A stretch of DNA of 64,000 bases from Pomphorhynchus laevis (taxonomy: Eukaryota > Acanthocephala > Palaeacanthocephala > Echinorhynchida > Pomphorhynchidae). Position numbers and translations under genes: made by a program. The notes under the pieces are model-generated. The model worked only from the letters and a program-made list of their open reading frames with translations, was not told where the DNA came from and did no database searches. Below are positions 54,701-62,419 of this stretch, one piece after another (position 1 is the first letter of the stretch; each line of letters opens with the position of its first letter). The stretch lies in NCBI GenBank assembly GCA_012934845.2, contig WNNJ02002950.1, forward strand, positions 49,038 through 113,037, written 5' to 3'.

Positions 54701-56128
54701 GTTTTCTTTAACTCCGCATTGATGGTAGATTGGTTTTGCGCTCATACCATCACTAATTTGTAACTAAAGCATCAATAATAAAATGTAATGAAAGAATAAA
54801 AGTGTTATGTTTGATAAAAACTTTCATCAAGTAATTCGTTAAAATCATTTTAGACAATTAAATAAAACATTTTTAATTTAAAAACGAATTTGTAACCAAA
54901 TCGATTAGGATTTCACAACGGAATTAACACATTCTCTACTCTAAAAATTGACAAATATCATTTATCAAAATAGAACAATTTAATTTTCATAATTAATTTT
55001 ATCTTTTCAAAAATACTATAAAATGTAGTAACTTATTCAAAAGTTCCATTTTTAAAATACCATTAAATAGAAATAATTGTAATTAATTCTTAATTATAAA
55101 AAATAAAATAACAACTTAGAAAATAAAATAACAACTTTGAAATATTTAATACTTTGAACTATCAAACACATAATACTATTCATACTCAAATAATAAATGA
55201 TAGTATAAAATTTATAAAATTGATTAAAAATAAATAAAGTTTATAAATAACATATTTTTAATCGTAAATAGACGAATATAAGATCAAATATTTAATATTC
55301 AATCTCACTAAATGTTTTACATATGTCAATAGCTATTAAAGAATTTGCTTAATTTCATAATGTGCCTTTATTAAATATAAAATGTTATCTAAACATTGAA
55401 TCGGTTTAAAACAGACGATAAACATTTGCATGTTCATACTCTTAAATCGCATCTTATTTGAATAACTTGGGTATACAAATCTTAAATCACAGCCAGTCAA
55501 TTATATCTGTCAGGATCACCAAATGTTGTATCAGAATCTAGTTTCTCTAATACGAACGAAAATGACTATAATAAAACATAAATATTATTTAATTGTAATG
55601 TTAAAAGACAAGTATACGGGTCTAAATACCGACAAAATAGTCTAAATTATAATATGATAATACAATATAATGCGATGTAGTTTACGTCAAAATGGAGGTC
55701 TACTGCGTGTTTTAAATGTTTATAAGGAAATAAATCTCCAGATTAATTTTGCAAAACTTACTAATAGAATATGTCGGTGATAGGTAACTTTGAGATATAC
55801 TGGAAACGGCTTGTTTCTGTAATCGGATATGCACCCGGCAGATATTTGATGCTCACCGTCGCTGCTCGTGAAACAAAAGTTTACGATCAATTTAATTTTA
55901 GTGCACTAACCTTTGTTCATTGTATGCATAGGATCCATTATTAACGAAAGCAGCAATCAGTGGATTATTGGCCTTTAACAATGGTATTGATTATACTAAA
56001 ATAATCGTAGTTTCAAATACCTTTCTATCATTATCAAATGAATCTAAAATAACAGCCAGTCCATTCCATCTATTGGGACCACCAAATATTGCATCAGAAT
56101 CTGGTTTCTCTGATACGAACCAAAATGC
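36576..56128 (-). CDS. LMAN1: ERGIC-53/LMAN1-type lectin cargo receptor, ten exons seen, 5' end missing
   Basis: Exons (minus, 5' to 3'): 56128-56021, 55972-55911, 55861-55762, 54763-54596, 46950-46859, 43010-42797, 40856-40768, 36914-36782, 36728-36658, 36612-36576. All junctions keep frame. The first four carry the second half of the L-type lectin domain. The next four carry the coiled-coil stalk, then come the membrane segment and the tail ending KKFY-stop. ERGIC-53 is a mannose-binding, calcium-dependent receptor that moves glycoproteins from ER to the ER-Golgi intermediate compartment. The C-terminal KK-aromatic-aromatic signal binds COPI (KK) and COPII (aromatic end). The N-terminal exons (signal peptide, first half of the lectin fold) were not found between 56129 and 64000 and probably lie outside the window. 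One intron uses GC-AG and one is only 45 bp. Confidence 0.9.
36782..46950 (-). CDS. LMAN1: ERGIC-53 stalk (coiled-coil) exons (four)
   Basis: 46859-46950: HDSIQRKQLEEYLKKAREVQ. 42797-43010: ARQHPDKVKHRTAPDEA, then EIRDAVNSIFSKLNEVIGRL and STSMISKLSGSDIN. 40768-40856: NNVQGNQNELQRILQSQVEV. 36782-36914: DVNAVMMQIQQLNQGQTDD, then KMSVLVNRKPIPRGG. Heptad-like hydrophobic spacing fits the oligomerising stalk. Exon 42797-43010 can only join the next in frame through a GC donor (AAT|GCAAGTAT). Exon 36782-36914 starts at AACAG|TCAGG, and the more obvious AG four bases later breaks the frame. The introns are 3.3-8 kb and filled with repeats. Confidence 0.85.
36940..39360 (+). repeat. Repeat R cluster in ERGIC-53 intron
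   Basis: Five or six copies, complete or partial, ending near 37400, 37990, 38320, 38830 and 39215. Each has a head (GATCAGCTAAC..AGTCTAC..ATTTTATA), an AT-rich body with ATCAAGTTAAAAT and CAATTTTTATGAATTGACTA, a GC-richer core (GTATCAGAATAAGGATTAG, then GTCATCAGGAGGAACTGCTA, TTCGACCCCTATTCCT), and a tail with CACAGCAGC/CATAGCAGC. Unit about 300-400 bp. No coding capacity, no pol III boxes. Class unknown. Confidence 0.8.
39365..40280. other. AT-rich intron sequence
   Basis: ERGIC-53 intron. A triple short repeat TATCGACAAAACGGCATTA lies at about 39295-39345, just before it. No gene or element recognised. Confidence 0.4.
40285..40478. repeat. 194-bp near-palindrome
   Basis: The centre is a perfect 38-bp palindrome (40371-40408, ...TTATCAGC|GCTGATAA...). 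The arms continue outward, with GATTTTCAAATCGAGCAAAC at 40286-40305 answered by its reverse complement at 40458-40477. The left arm carries an extra internal hairpin (CTTTCGGGAAATCCCGAAAG, about 40338-40357) that is single in the right arm. Sits in an ERGIC-53 intron. Confidence 0.92.
40480..41660. other. Intron sequence with exon 40768-40856 and a LINE-B 3' scrap
   Basis: Besides the stalk exon, 41180-41345 is a plus-strand remnant of a LINE-B 3' end (GTAAGCTGCAGTTGGCGGCA then CGCATTTGCCAT, A-rich end at 41325-41345). The remainder is AT-rich without features. Confidence 0.6.
41665..42000 (+). mobile_element. Hammerhead-ribozyme repeat unit, plus strand (D1-HHR-D2)
   Basis: A 66-bp segment D (41665-41730, GCATGCAGATTTATAC... 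to ...ATTTCTTATA) is followed by a 196-bp body (41731-41926, ending GTTGTAAAAAA) and a second copy of D (41927-41991). The repeat period is 262 bp. The body contains a complete type I hammerhead. The monomer-plus-partial-monomer layout is what tandem copies derived from a circular ribozyme RNA (retrozyme) would look like. That mechanism is inference. Confidence 0.75.
41807..41882 (+). ncRNA. Hammerhead ribozyme, type I, complete core
   Basis: Stem I CCACA 41807-41811 with TGTGG 41878-41882. Core box CTGATGA 41812-41818. Stem II GACC 41819-41822 with GGTC 41847-41850, closing a 24-nt loop. Core box GAA 41851-41853. Stem III ACGC 41854-41857 with GCGT 41873-41876 (inner CTC/GAG pairing possible). 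Cleavage site GTC with C17 at 41877. Every conserved hammerhead position is present. Self-cleavage would fall after 41877. Confidence 0.88.
42134..42453 (-). mobile_element. 320-bp ribozyme-bearing repeat with terminal inverted repeats
   Basis: The ends are inverted repeats of about 48 bp: 42134-42181 (TTTTTTACAACCTTCGTCGG...) and 42406-42453 (its near complement ...GACCAAGGTTGTAAAAAA). The minus strand contains the same 196-bp body as 41731-41926 plus about 120 bp more at its 5' side. A third D repeat (42455-42520) follows the right end. It carries a mutated hammerhead. The combination of TIR-like ends and a ribozyme is unusual. 42000-42130 between the two units is plain AT-rich sequence. 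Confidence 0.75.
42177..42252 (-). ncRNA. Hammerhead ribozyme copy with mutated core
   Basis: Minus strand: stem I CCACA/TGTGG (42252-42248 and 42181-42177), CTGATGA 42247-42241, stem II GACC/GGTC, stem III ACGC/GCGT and GTC are all kept. The core GAAA reads AAAA, because the invariant G12 is A at 42208. G12 is essential in known hammerheads, so this copy should be inactive. Confidence 0.82.
42521..43925. other. Intron sequence around stalk exon 42797-43010
   Basis: Apart from the exon, nothing recognised. 43620-43740 is a TAATATTATTAAT-type low-complexity stretch. Confidence 0.45.
43930..45608 (+). mobile_element. Tandem array of a tRNA-derived SINE, 3.8 units of about 442 bp
   Basis: Units start at 43930, 44372, 44815 and 45257, the last truncated at about 45606 in a TA repeat. 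Each begins GATTCGTAGCCTAGTAGTCA (A box TAGCNNAGTNG) and has AGCTCGAATCTCGG 45 bp later (B box). A body follows with GAGCCCGGGGCTACCAACAT, CCTCGTGTGACCT and a 3' part shared by all units. Units differ at only a few positions, so the array is young. The first unit is the most diverged. It lies in an ERGIC-53 intron, opposite to gene direction. Pol III transcription is inferred from the boxes. Confidence 0.88.
45610..45895. other. AT-rich intron sequence
   Basis: Has a TA-dinucleotide run (45605-45635) and nothing else recognised. Confidence 0.4.
45896..46325 (-). mobile_element. LINE-B-related 3' copy
   Basis: Minus strand: DPPDWNSLPAYVRSYSSRPL then FKQRLRS (46265-46325) is the end of an L2-like ORF2. 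The 3' UTR ends in the hairpin GCGCG-CATAAA-CGTGC followed by ATTTGCC (about 45972-46000), then an A/T-rich tail. A divergent subfamily of LINE-B. Confidence 0.72.
46326..47430. other. AT-rich intron with stalk exon 46859-46950
   Basis: Other than the exon, no recognisable feature. 46490-46530 has a short AACCAAGTTTGGTTTTGAAAACCAAG inverted cluster. Confidence 0.45.
47440..50095 (+). mobile_element. RT-REL retroelement, nearly intact, one in-frame stop
   Basis: One long frame is open from about 47463 (TQCKSHCSTAKWTDRFCRLM) through 47538-49403, then TAA, then on in the same frame to TGA 49977-49979, about 813 codons after the first Met. RT motifs: SRLIPLDKNPGVRPIGIGNV, QVDASNAFNCINR (motif A, about 48175), FTQGDPLSMF (motif B, about 48333), RWYADDANCVG (motif C, about 48433). 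A zinc-ribbon-like NCTCGNCFDLRHCLACQ and PTIRHNAVRNF precede a PD-(D/E)xK-like endonuclease part (MDARLDIECNGLFGDTLERS, then LLDICTFN, KMAKYSERVAKFED, FVIACNGAMGNEAQL). The architecture is that of endonuclease-bearing RT elements found in many invertebrates. I cannot name the clade with certainty. It ends in an AATAAA-like, A-rich tail. Possible target-site duplication ATTAAATATTATTGA (47415 and 50098). It sits in an ERGIC-53 intron, antisense to the gene. Confidence 0.85.
50096..50400. repeat. Duplicated AT-rich flank after the RT-REL element
   Basis: 50093-50165 is repeated at 50239-50310 (AAAATTAAATATTATTGATG then ...ATTTTAATATTTGAT.ACTATTTTATT). The intervening piece resembles the element's own 3' end (CTTGTGTT...AATAAATATTTT). 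It may be a second, shorter 3' end copy or local slippage. Confidence 0.6.
50400..52965. repeat. Repeat family T, about six copies in direct and inverted orientation
   Basis: Recurrent ordered blocks: TAGCTGATGAGGTCCACCAA / GTAGCGTACTGCTGTTGGC (about 50435, 50765, 51973, 52305, 52876; inverted at about 52580-52650), AAATAGTCATCAAAAATTTC, ATGACTAGTTTGATAATAAT, AATCAGAAATGATTTCAATT (51355, 52165, 52517; inverted at 52760) and CAGACGAGT..AGTGATCGTCAGCCAAC (51432, 52237, 52822; inverted at 52680-52725). Spacing about 330-350 bp where adjacent. Noncoding, no pol III boxes. Fills an ERGIC-53 intron. Confidence 0.8.
53150..53935 (-). pseudogene. RT-associated C-terminal domain remnant
   Basis: Minus strand, in three frames: TTEARTRLLAVSSAHAGDFL then NAIPVSSIGTRLNLG (53770-53865), HVLDCCLSKSRHSRHADANN (53590-53690, the C-x-x-S-x-x-R-x-x-R-H motif), SRLEPTGVFRVDGR (53530), and LTFLHELGTLLIRATSEIRA / RISVAVQRGNAACI (53190-53320). 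This C-terminal region follows the RT in a common group of invertebrate retroelements and includes a restriction-like endonuclease. Different subfamily from 47.4-50.1 kb. RT itself absent. GC-rich relative to flanks. Confidence 0.75.
53936..54335. other. AT-rich intron sequence with short palindromes
   Basis: 54050-54115 has GCGGTATTTTTTCTCGAGGTG then TAATACACCTCGATGA, a small inverted repeat. 54120-54300 has repeated AATTATTTAATTTTTA-type inverted repeats. No gene. Confidence 0.45.
54345..54415 (-). pseudogene. Decayed duplicate of ERGIC-53 exon 55762-55861
   Basis: Minus strand reads CISHYRNRPVPVYN, against CISDYRNKPFPVYL in the real exon. Nucleotide match about 54353-54398. No donor at the right place and the exon is not completed, so it is a relic. 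It lies 3' of lectin exon 54596-54763, out of gene order. Confidence 0.8.
54596..56128 (-). CDS. LMAN1: ERGIC-53 lectin-domain exons (four)
   Basis: Exon 56021-56128: AFWFVSEKPDSDAIFGGPNR, then WNGLAVILDSFDND (the Asp/Asn calcium and mannose site region S-F-D-N-D). Exon 55911-55972: NNPLIAAFVNNGSYAYN. Exon 55762-55861: GCISDYRNKPFPVYLKVTYH (conserved C-x3-(F/Y)-R-N-K-P-(F/Y)-P). Exon 54596-54763: second conserved Cys in YHQCGVKENVNLPAAGYFGL, then STGDDNPDDHDCYSF (D-D-H-D calcium loop). Splice sites: CACAG|GCA, AAG|GTATTTG, AAG|GCC, AAAG|GTTAGT, GCAG|C, TTA|GTAAGT, TTTAG|TTA, CCC|GTAAG. Confidence 0.92.
54764..55464. other. AT-rich intron sequence
   Basis: ERGIC-53 intron between lectin exons three and four. 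No additional feature recognised. Confidence 0.45.
55465..55575 (-). pseudogene. Decayed duplicate of ERGIC-53 exon 56021-56128
   Basis: Minus strand reads SFVLEKLDSDTTFGDPDRYN then a stop, against AFWFVSEKPDSDAIFGGPNR then WN in the real exon. The acceptor CACAG is lost (TATAGTCATTTTCG). The TGG Trp codon has become TGA. Located between lectin exons three and four. Confidence 0.82.
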
Positions 56129-56370
56129 CTGTGAATAATTAAGGACATTTTAAATAATTAAATAATTTAAATATACAACATATGGTACACTCGAATCTTA
56201 ATTCAACTGATGATCTTTTTTGAAATTACAAAATCATATTGTCTATACAAATATATACAAACCTATACTAAATAGCATAGGTATACTATTTAGGTATAGT
56301 TAGGCATACAGTTAGGTATATAGTTAGATATAGATAGTATACCTAACAAAAGTTTGTGAGATAAATATAT
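56129..56370. other. AT-rich intron 5' of the first visible lectin exon
   Basis: Contains a run of TAGGTATA-type short repeats (56265-56345). A 60-bp piece at 56186-56245 (GGTACACTCGAATCTTAATT, ATTACAAAATCATATTG) recurs at 56585-56665, flanking the LINE-B scrap as a direct duplication. Confidence 0.5.
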
Positions 56371-56372
56371 AC

Positions 56373-56485
56373 AATTTTTCCTGTCAGTTCCAATTTTTCC
56401 TGTCAGCTCCGCTCGCTACGCTCGCCGATTGAGCTTAAGCTCTCGATACGATCAGATAGATCGTCTCGCTGCGCTCGCCGATCAG
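56373..56485 (+). mobile_element. LINE-B 5' UTR fragment
   Basis: TTTTTCCTGTCAGTTCCAAT, TTTTTCCTGTCAGCTCCGCT, CGCTACGCTCGCCGATTGAG, then CTCTCGATA. This parallels the end of the 20-bp array and the GC-rich leader of the LINE-B element (16245-16315: ...TTCCTGTCAGTTCCGCTCGT, GCGGATTGAGCTCAATCTAT). Only one to two diverged monomers. Orphan 5' ends are rare because LINE copies are usually 5'-truncated. Confidence 0.7.
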
Positions 56486-57290
56486 TTGCAATGGCAAATC
56501 TAATCAACACACAAGGTGGACGAACAATGGGATAACGTAAGAAAACAGCTACGACCAACACCAACTATGCATAACTGCAAGTACAGTGGTCGACACTCGA
56601 ATTTTAATTTAAATAGTATAACTGATATCGTTTTTAAATTACAAAATCATATTGCCACGTTATCAATTTCAGTAATTGGTAAAATAGTATAATATGGCAT
56701 AATCATATTTTTAACGTTTTTTCTTTATGCTTTTTTATACACTTTATGCAGTTTTCTAATAGGGATCTAAATAACTAGCACACGATAATCATTCAGCTCT
56801 AAAGCGTCGCTATAATGAAATCACTTCAAGTATTCCCAGTTGAAATTTTACTCAAGCTGGCGATTTGATGTTCGTACGGAAGACTCTTACCACATCTGAG
56901 CATACCTGTCAATGTACATTCACTTTAAATAAGAAAATATGGTCTCCGCTAACAAAAATACAGTTTTACAAGGATCACTTCCGCCTACCATAAAGACTGT
57001 AACTATCTGTGATCTAATGGCACGACTTTGGAACAACGTGCCTACCACAATAATCAACAGACTCAGTAATTTTTTTTTTCAAGTGCAGTCTTTGATTGCT
57101 GTTTTACGTTTTCTCTTTATGTTGTTTCATTCAGTTTTTATTTCTTGTGATCCAACTTTCTATGATCCCTTGGCTCTAAAGTTGTCATAAAATATATCAA
57201 ACATACGGAACCATAAATGTAATCGCCTCATCTTAGTGATTTCCGATTCGCGCCATGTCTAAGCGGGATCTTCAAATCCTCCTGCTATGC
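56486..57290. other. Sparse region with a LINE ORF2 end
   Basis: 56939-57170, plus strand: a frame with TVTICDLMARLWNNVPTTII and NRLSNFFF, resembling the terminal W-N-x-(L/V)-P motif of a LINE ORF2. It is followed by a piece (57092-57165, TTTTACGTTTTCTCTTTATG...CCAACTTTCT) repeated at 58012-58083. No other feature. Confidence 0.45.
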
Positions 57291-57445
57291 ACTCTCGACT
57301 CGTTGTTATGATATTCCGCAAGTACAATGGATTGCAGATCTTAAAGCGCGGATGCAGCACGAACACATATGCTAGAAGCACCCTGATGCGAGATCGTAGT
57401 CTTCGAATTTCATCCGCGTACAAATTCCCGTGTTTTCGAGACTTT

Positions 57446-58075
57446 TCAGTCTCGAAAACACTTTTTTAGTCTCTTGGAATAGATAGAATGCTTTGCAAAG
57501 AATGCTTTGCATTCTTTGCCGGCCGTTTCCACCGTAACATGAAAGAATAACATGAATAAACGAAACCCGCTCGACTTCTTCGATTCTCTCAAGATACTTG
57601 CTTTTTTTCGCGAATAGTAAAATTCAAAGCAGGAAGTTATGCTCCGTGAAGTATTTGATTGAGCGTGGGCGTTAAAAACGCATATGTCAAAGAAAGTACG
57701 CTTTGTCTTATCCCCATATAGGCTGGAACACACAATGTCGAGTCGTGCATTTCTATCAGTTATTGTGGCGCTGTTAGTGAAGCAAACCTCCCGATTAATT
57801 GGACTCTGAGTGGGCTTAATTTGAACATTGTTGTATATTTTGGTGATATTTCGTGCAAGGAGGTCATGTATAATGCTGTGCCTTATCGAAGAGATTCCTC
57901 CCTTCGATGAGGGAGGGCTTCCTTCGATTATTATAATAATGACTATATACACATATGAATAGCATTGACCGATATGTCTTATTCCCAAAGAGACCATTGC
58001 AACATTTATCTTTGATTGTTTTTTACGTTTTCTCTTTATGCTGTGCTTATTCAGTTTCCATTTCTTGTGATCCAA
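57446..58075 (-). pseudogene. RT-REL element remnant, endonuclease end
   Basis: Minus strand, a largely open frame: GGISSIRHSIIHDLLARNI then TKIYNNVQIKP, ITDRNARLDIVCSSLYGDKT, FFDICVFNAHAQSN. Collinear with LPTIRHNAVRNFVASRLT(stop)...DMDARLDIECNGLFGD...LLDICTFNHLAQS of the 47.4-50.1 kb element. After that it is frameshifted; VTVETAGKEC-like residues follow. RT part absent. Flanked by the 72-bp direct repeats at 57092 and 58012. Confidence 0.78.
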
Positions 58076-58084
58076 CTTTCTGAC

Positions 58085-59685
58085 TTGCCCTTATACTGTA
58101 TACATCATTATTTATATTATTACCTTATTGCTAATTACTATATTATGGTTATGTATTAATGATTGTAAAAATTGATATATAATTGATAAACAGTAATTAA
58201 AAAAATATAATTTATTTATAAATAAATTATTATCTATTTATTAATAATTTATTCGAAATTAATAATTATCTGAAATTATTATTCAATTTCGCTGTCAGTA
58301 AGTTTGCTGAGCACAAATTAACAATTTTTACAATATAAATTCAGGTTTTATGATTATAGAAATTCAACATCAGTAAATAACTGCGTTCAATTGCAGAAAA
58401 GATAGATTTTCCAGATATATGCAGCATGCTCGCGCGTGTAGCTATTTACCGTATGGTTCAATCCAAAATGTAACTATGCAAAAAGTGTTCCGTGGATAAT
58501 ATAAAATTTAGAATGATATTCATCGAATAACAAGAATATTGCCTGCTAAGTTTAACTTTTGAATCTACTCGAATTAAATCCGGATAGCTGAAGATTACAT
58601 TTGTCGAAATTCTGTAGTCTGCTCTGCTGATAAATAAAAAGTCTGCTCTGCTATAAATGATAACGATTATACTACAATTATTTGCGAAGACAGCTAGTCT
58701 TCATTTAACAGTTTAACTTATCCGAAGTACCGATTATATAATAAGAAGTACCTATTCAGAAAAGTCTATTTGACTTTGGAATCCCCCACATTGTGCTCAA
58801 TACGTTACAAATTAGAAGCAACACAATATGCAAGAGTGTTATAACTTTCAGTATGACTTGAGAAAATTCAAAGGGATGTGAACGTTACTCCCAAATAAGT
58901 AAATTGTCACGATTTCAATTGGAGATCCGTCAAACCATGTTGCTCTGTTGATATGATATCATCAAAATAAATTTAATAATAATACGATAACATAGATTCA
59001 AATAGCCTTGACGTGGTTCGCTAGTTTTGGTCTACAAGATATTCAGCATAAATGTTTTTATAATGAAGGAAATAATGAACTTATACGAATTCAATTAAAC
59101 AATTTCAAACACAATTCGACAGTATTGTTGAACGTGGTTTTCATATTATTACCAGATAATTAAACAGATTCGACTGCTTTTCGATGGTTAAATCGTTCTA
59201 ATGATGAGGTTTTATCAGAGAGTGTAAACTCTTCATTCAAAAGGTCCACCGCACCTGAAGAAGTGTGTTTGGAAGGTGTAGAATATAAAGTTTAACTTAA
59301 AATATAAAAATTTAACTTAAAATCTTAAGTTGATTTGAAAAGATAACTAAAATAATCGCCTAGTTTGAGTTGGGAATACTGACAAAGTTCTGATTTTAAT
59401 ATGCATGCTCAATCAATTTGTAACTTTCTTCATAATCAAATGCACATTTTCTTTTACGGATCTAAAATTTAAGCATTTGCTTGCATCGACCATATTTTTC
59501 TCCCACATCGACAACCATTAATCTACACAGTCACATCGATCGATGTTTCATCGTGTTTAGAGCAGGGTCTCTTAAAATCTTATTATAGTACTACTTTGCA
59601 GAAATTCCACAAGCTGGCAAAATACAAAACGGCGTAGTGTCATATCCTTTTAATTTTGTTTTATTTTAAATGTAAAATAATTTTT
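58085..59685. other. AT-rich sequence, no gene seen
   Basis: Searched by eye for the missing ERGIC-53 N-terminal exons on the minus strand and none were found. No mobile element recognised. Confidence 0.4.
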
Positions 59686-59689
59686 TATT

Positions 59690-59885
59690 TTATTTATTAT
59701 TATAACTAGAATGTCAACGAGCACAGCTTATATAGACACTCATAAATTAAAAATTAAAAAGAAAAATGAGGAAAAGAAAACATCAAAAGGCAGTAAATCC
59801 TGAAATTGGTAATGAAATTAGTAACCAAAAACAGTAAATCGTGAAATCAGTAATGAAAACTGTCAATCTGTCACGGCATATGCCG
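59690..59885 (-). mobile_element. LINE-A 3' tail fragment
   Basis: TTATTATTATAACTAGAATG then TCAACGAGCACAGCTTATAT... parallels 60075-60205 and the 3' ends of other minus-strand LINE-A copies (AAT tail, then hairpin region). Noncoding. Confidence 0.6.
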
Positions 59886-60064
59886 ATATAGTCGTCAAAA
59901 TAAAACATTACATTGGCTTTGAGATTCCACGTTCTGTGTCCCCATGCCTCGTGGCAGCAAGATCAAGAAGATAATAAATATTCAAAAATTTAATTACATC
60001 TAAGCAATAATTATAGTTTCGTAAATTGCATGCCCATTTGCAGGAATCATTTCTTGTACTTTTT

Positions 60065-62415
60065 TGAAAAAAAAATATTTTTATTAAAAATATCAACGAG
60101 CAAAGCTTATACAGACACATTCACAAATTACAAATTAAAGAGAAAAATGAGGGAAAAGAAAAACAAAAAAGACAGTAAATCGTGAAATCAGTAATGATGA
60201 AGGTAAATGAAAAAGAACAAAAACCCAAAGTAACGACTTGTTTGCTCTCCGCTTTTACCATTTCAGCAGGCTAACCATTCCAAACAGGAATAATTCTAGC
60301 TGCGAAATTCAAGCATTTCTTCTCTTTCTCCGTGGTTTACATTGCAGCATCAATTGATGGCCGCATAATCTTGAATTATTACGACTAGTAAATAGCTTCC
60401 ATTTAGGATCATCGTGGTATTTCATTGCCTGCCATACACGGACAAGGTCGTTAGAGCGTCGGAGTGATGATAGTGATTTCGTATTGAGATGCGTGAGCCG
60501 CTGTTTGTTTATCATAATCGGCTTTAAAAATGTTGAAACTCTTTTTATTGCAATTGAAAGTTGACAATGTGAATAGAAACTTAATTAGCCTGCTGCAGTG
60601 ATCACTTGGTTAAAGTGTGATTTTTTGAGCAAGATACTCTTCGAACTTATATTTATTTAATCTTTTTAGCTAAGTAAATTTATTTCTTGCATCACGATAT
60701 GGCCTATTATTGTCATAAGATAAACAGTATTGGTTGTAAAGATTTTTGCATTTTTTAAGCTGTTTCTTCAATTAATCGTCAAACTAAAGTTTATAGCTTT
60801 TACTATCGTTTGAGGTGCATAAAGGCGCATACCTATCAAGTAACAACATAGGCGTATCCTGGAAATGAGCTCAAGCACTCTCCAATCCCACTGTAAAAGG
60901 ATCTCACCAAACAACGTGATCAAGATGACTAGACATTTTATCATAATCGGCTTCGAAAATGTTGAAACTATTTTTATTGCAATTGAAAGTTGACAAGGTG
61001 AATGGAAACTTAATTAGCATGCTGCATTGATCACTATTTTCTAACGCCGTAAAATATCGTATGTTAATGATTCGCTCAGTATTCGACAAACATAAGTCGA
61101 TACGACCTCTTGATGTCCCTCTAAAACGAGAGCATTGATCCACATATTAAAAATAGTGATGTCCATTTATAAAGTCTAGTAGATCCTTAGATTTACAATC
61201 GCGTCCAATTAAACATGTGTACGTCTACCAATTAACGTAAGGCATGTTAAAATCGCCAAACAAGATCAGGTTTTTATATAGTGAAAACCTCGATATGCCA
61301 CTCCAAAGAATTTTCGTGAATGCCAAAGGACTTCTGTATACCAACTCAGTGATAAAGGAAGAATTATCGCTATCAATGCGGCATTATATAGACTGATAAG
61401 CCATTTCTAAATTATCACAATGTAGTACGGTTACAATTATGCTATATATGGCAAACAGAATGACACGACCGCATTTAACGTTATTGCAATCACAACGACC
61501 CAACGTATAACCAGGTATATATATTTCATTGCCGCTGGTGTTTGGATGAAGCCATGCTCACTAAATGCTAAAACACTAGCCTTGCTCTCGTCAACGGTTT
61601 GAAAAATTTCCGACATTTTTAAAATAATACTCTGTCCGTTAGAATAAAGTACTCTAATAGAGTACTGTAATAAAGTCCTGTATTATATTACTTGACGGAT
61701 CTTTCACTGCTTTAAAATCATTACAATGAATTTCTACAAGGCATTCTGATTGATGGGTGCGACGCAGCCTGGAAGGTCGATTATCTTCTAAATGACATTT
61801 TCTAAAAGCATTTATCTCTAGAGGGCACGATGACGATGTCCCACTACCTGAAAATTTTGGATAGCAAGGTTGTTTTCACCATTTTCAGTTGTGTTTATAA
61901 GTTCAACCCTAGCTAACTTCATTCAGTACCTGTCTGATAAATCAAGGTCCCTTTGTAATCTTATGCTAGTACCCTTTAATTTAGACGACTTCCTAAAGAT
62001 GGTACCTACATGATCTTAATCGCTTCAAACTGTTTTGAGTAAGCGCGTTTTGACATTGTTAGAGTTCTCTAATTTACCTAACCTGAAGATAGAAATCACC
62101 TTTAAGCTATTTAAAATCGATGAATCACAGTTCGATAACAGATACCTAAATATACATAATATTATCCAGGTCATCATTTAATCGGTGCTGATTATTTACG
62201 GCCGATGACTCAGCAATGTTGGCAACTAAAATAGCCTTATCTCGTTGGATAGATAAATTCTTTAGAGGCTTGCGTACACGAATGTTAGGGATTGATTTAT
62301 TTTGAAACGAATTCTCGGAATAGTCCCAAACGAATGCACTTTCAAGGTGTCTAAACTTGTTCGAGATTGAGTGACATTCAACATATATCAAACTGTCGAC
62401 TACCCTTAAAGGCAC
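60065..62415 (-). pseudogene. LINE-A remnant spanning ORF1 to 3' end, with deletion
   Basis: Minus strand in order. ORF1 RRM-like part KAILVANIAESSAVNNQHRL (about 62190-62250) and ORF1 tail DLDLSDRY / GENNLAIQNFQVVGHRHR (about 61760-61900). Endonuclease: ASVLAFSEHGFIQT, NLILFGDFNMPYVNW (about 61250, GDFN kept), CSRFRGTSRGRIDLCLSN and LENSDQCSMLI (60990-61140). Linker PMLLLDRYAPLCTSNDSK (60800). The RT is deleted; the C-terminus SNDLVRVWQAMKYHDD then RLCGHQLML (60309-60470) and a 3' end with tail at about 60070 remain. 60514-60612 duplicates 60942-61037. The only copy here showing ORF1 linked to EN in this family. Confidence 0.75.
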
Positions 62416-62419
62416 AACA

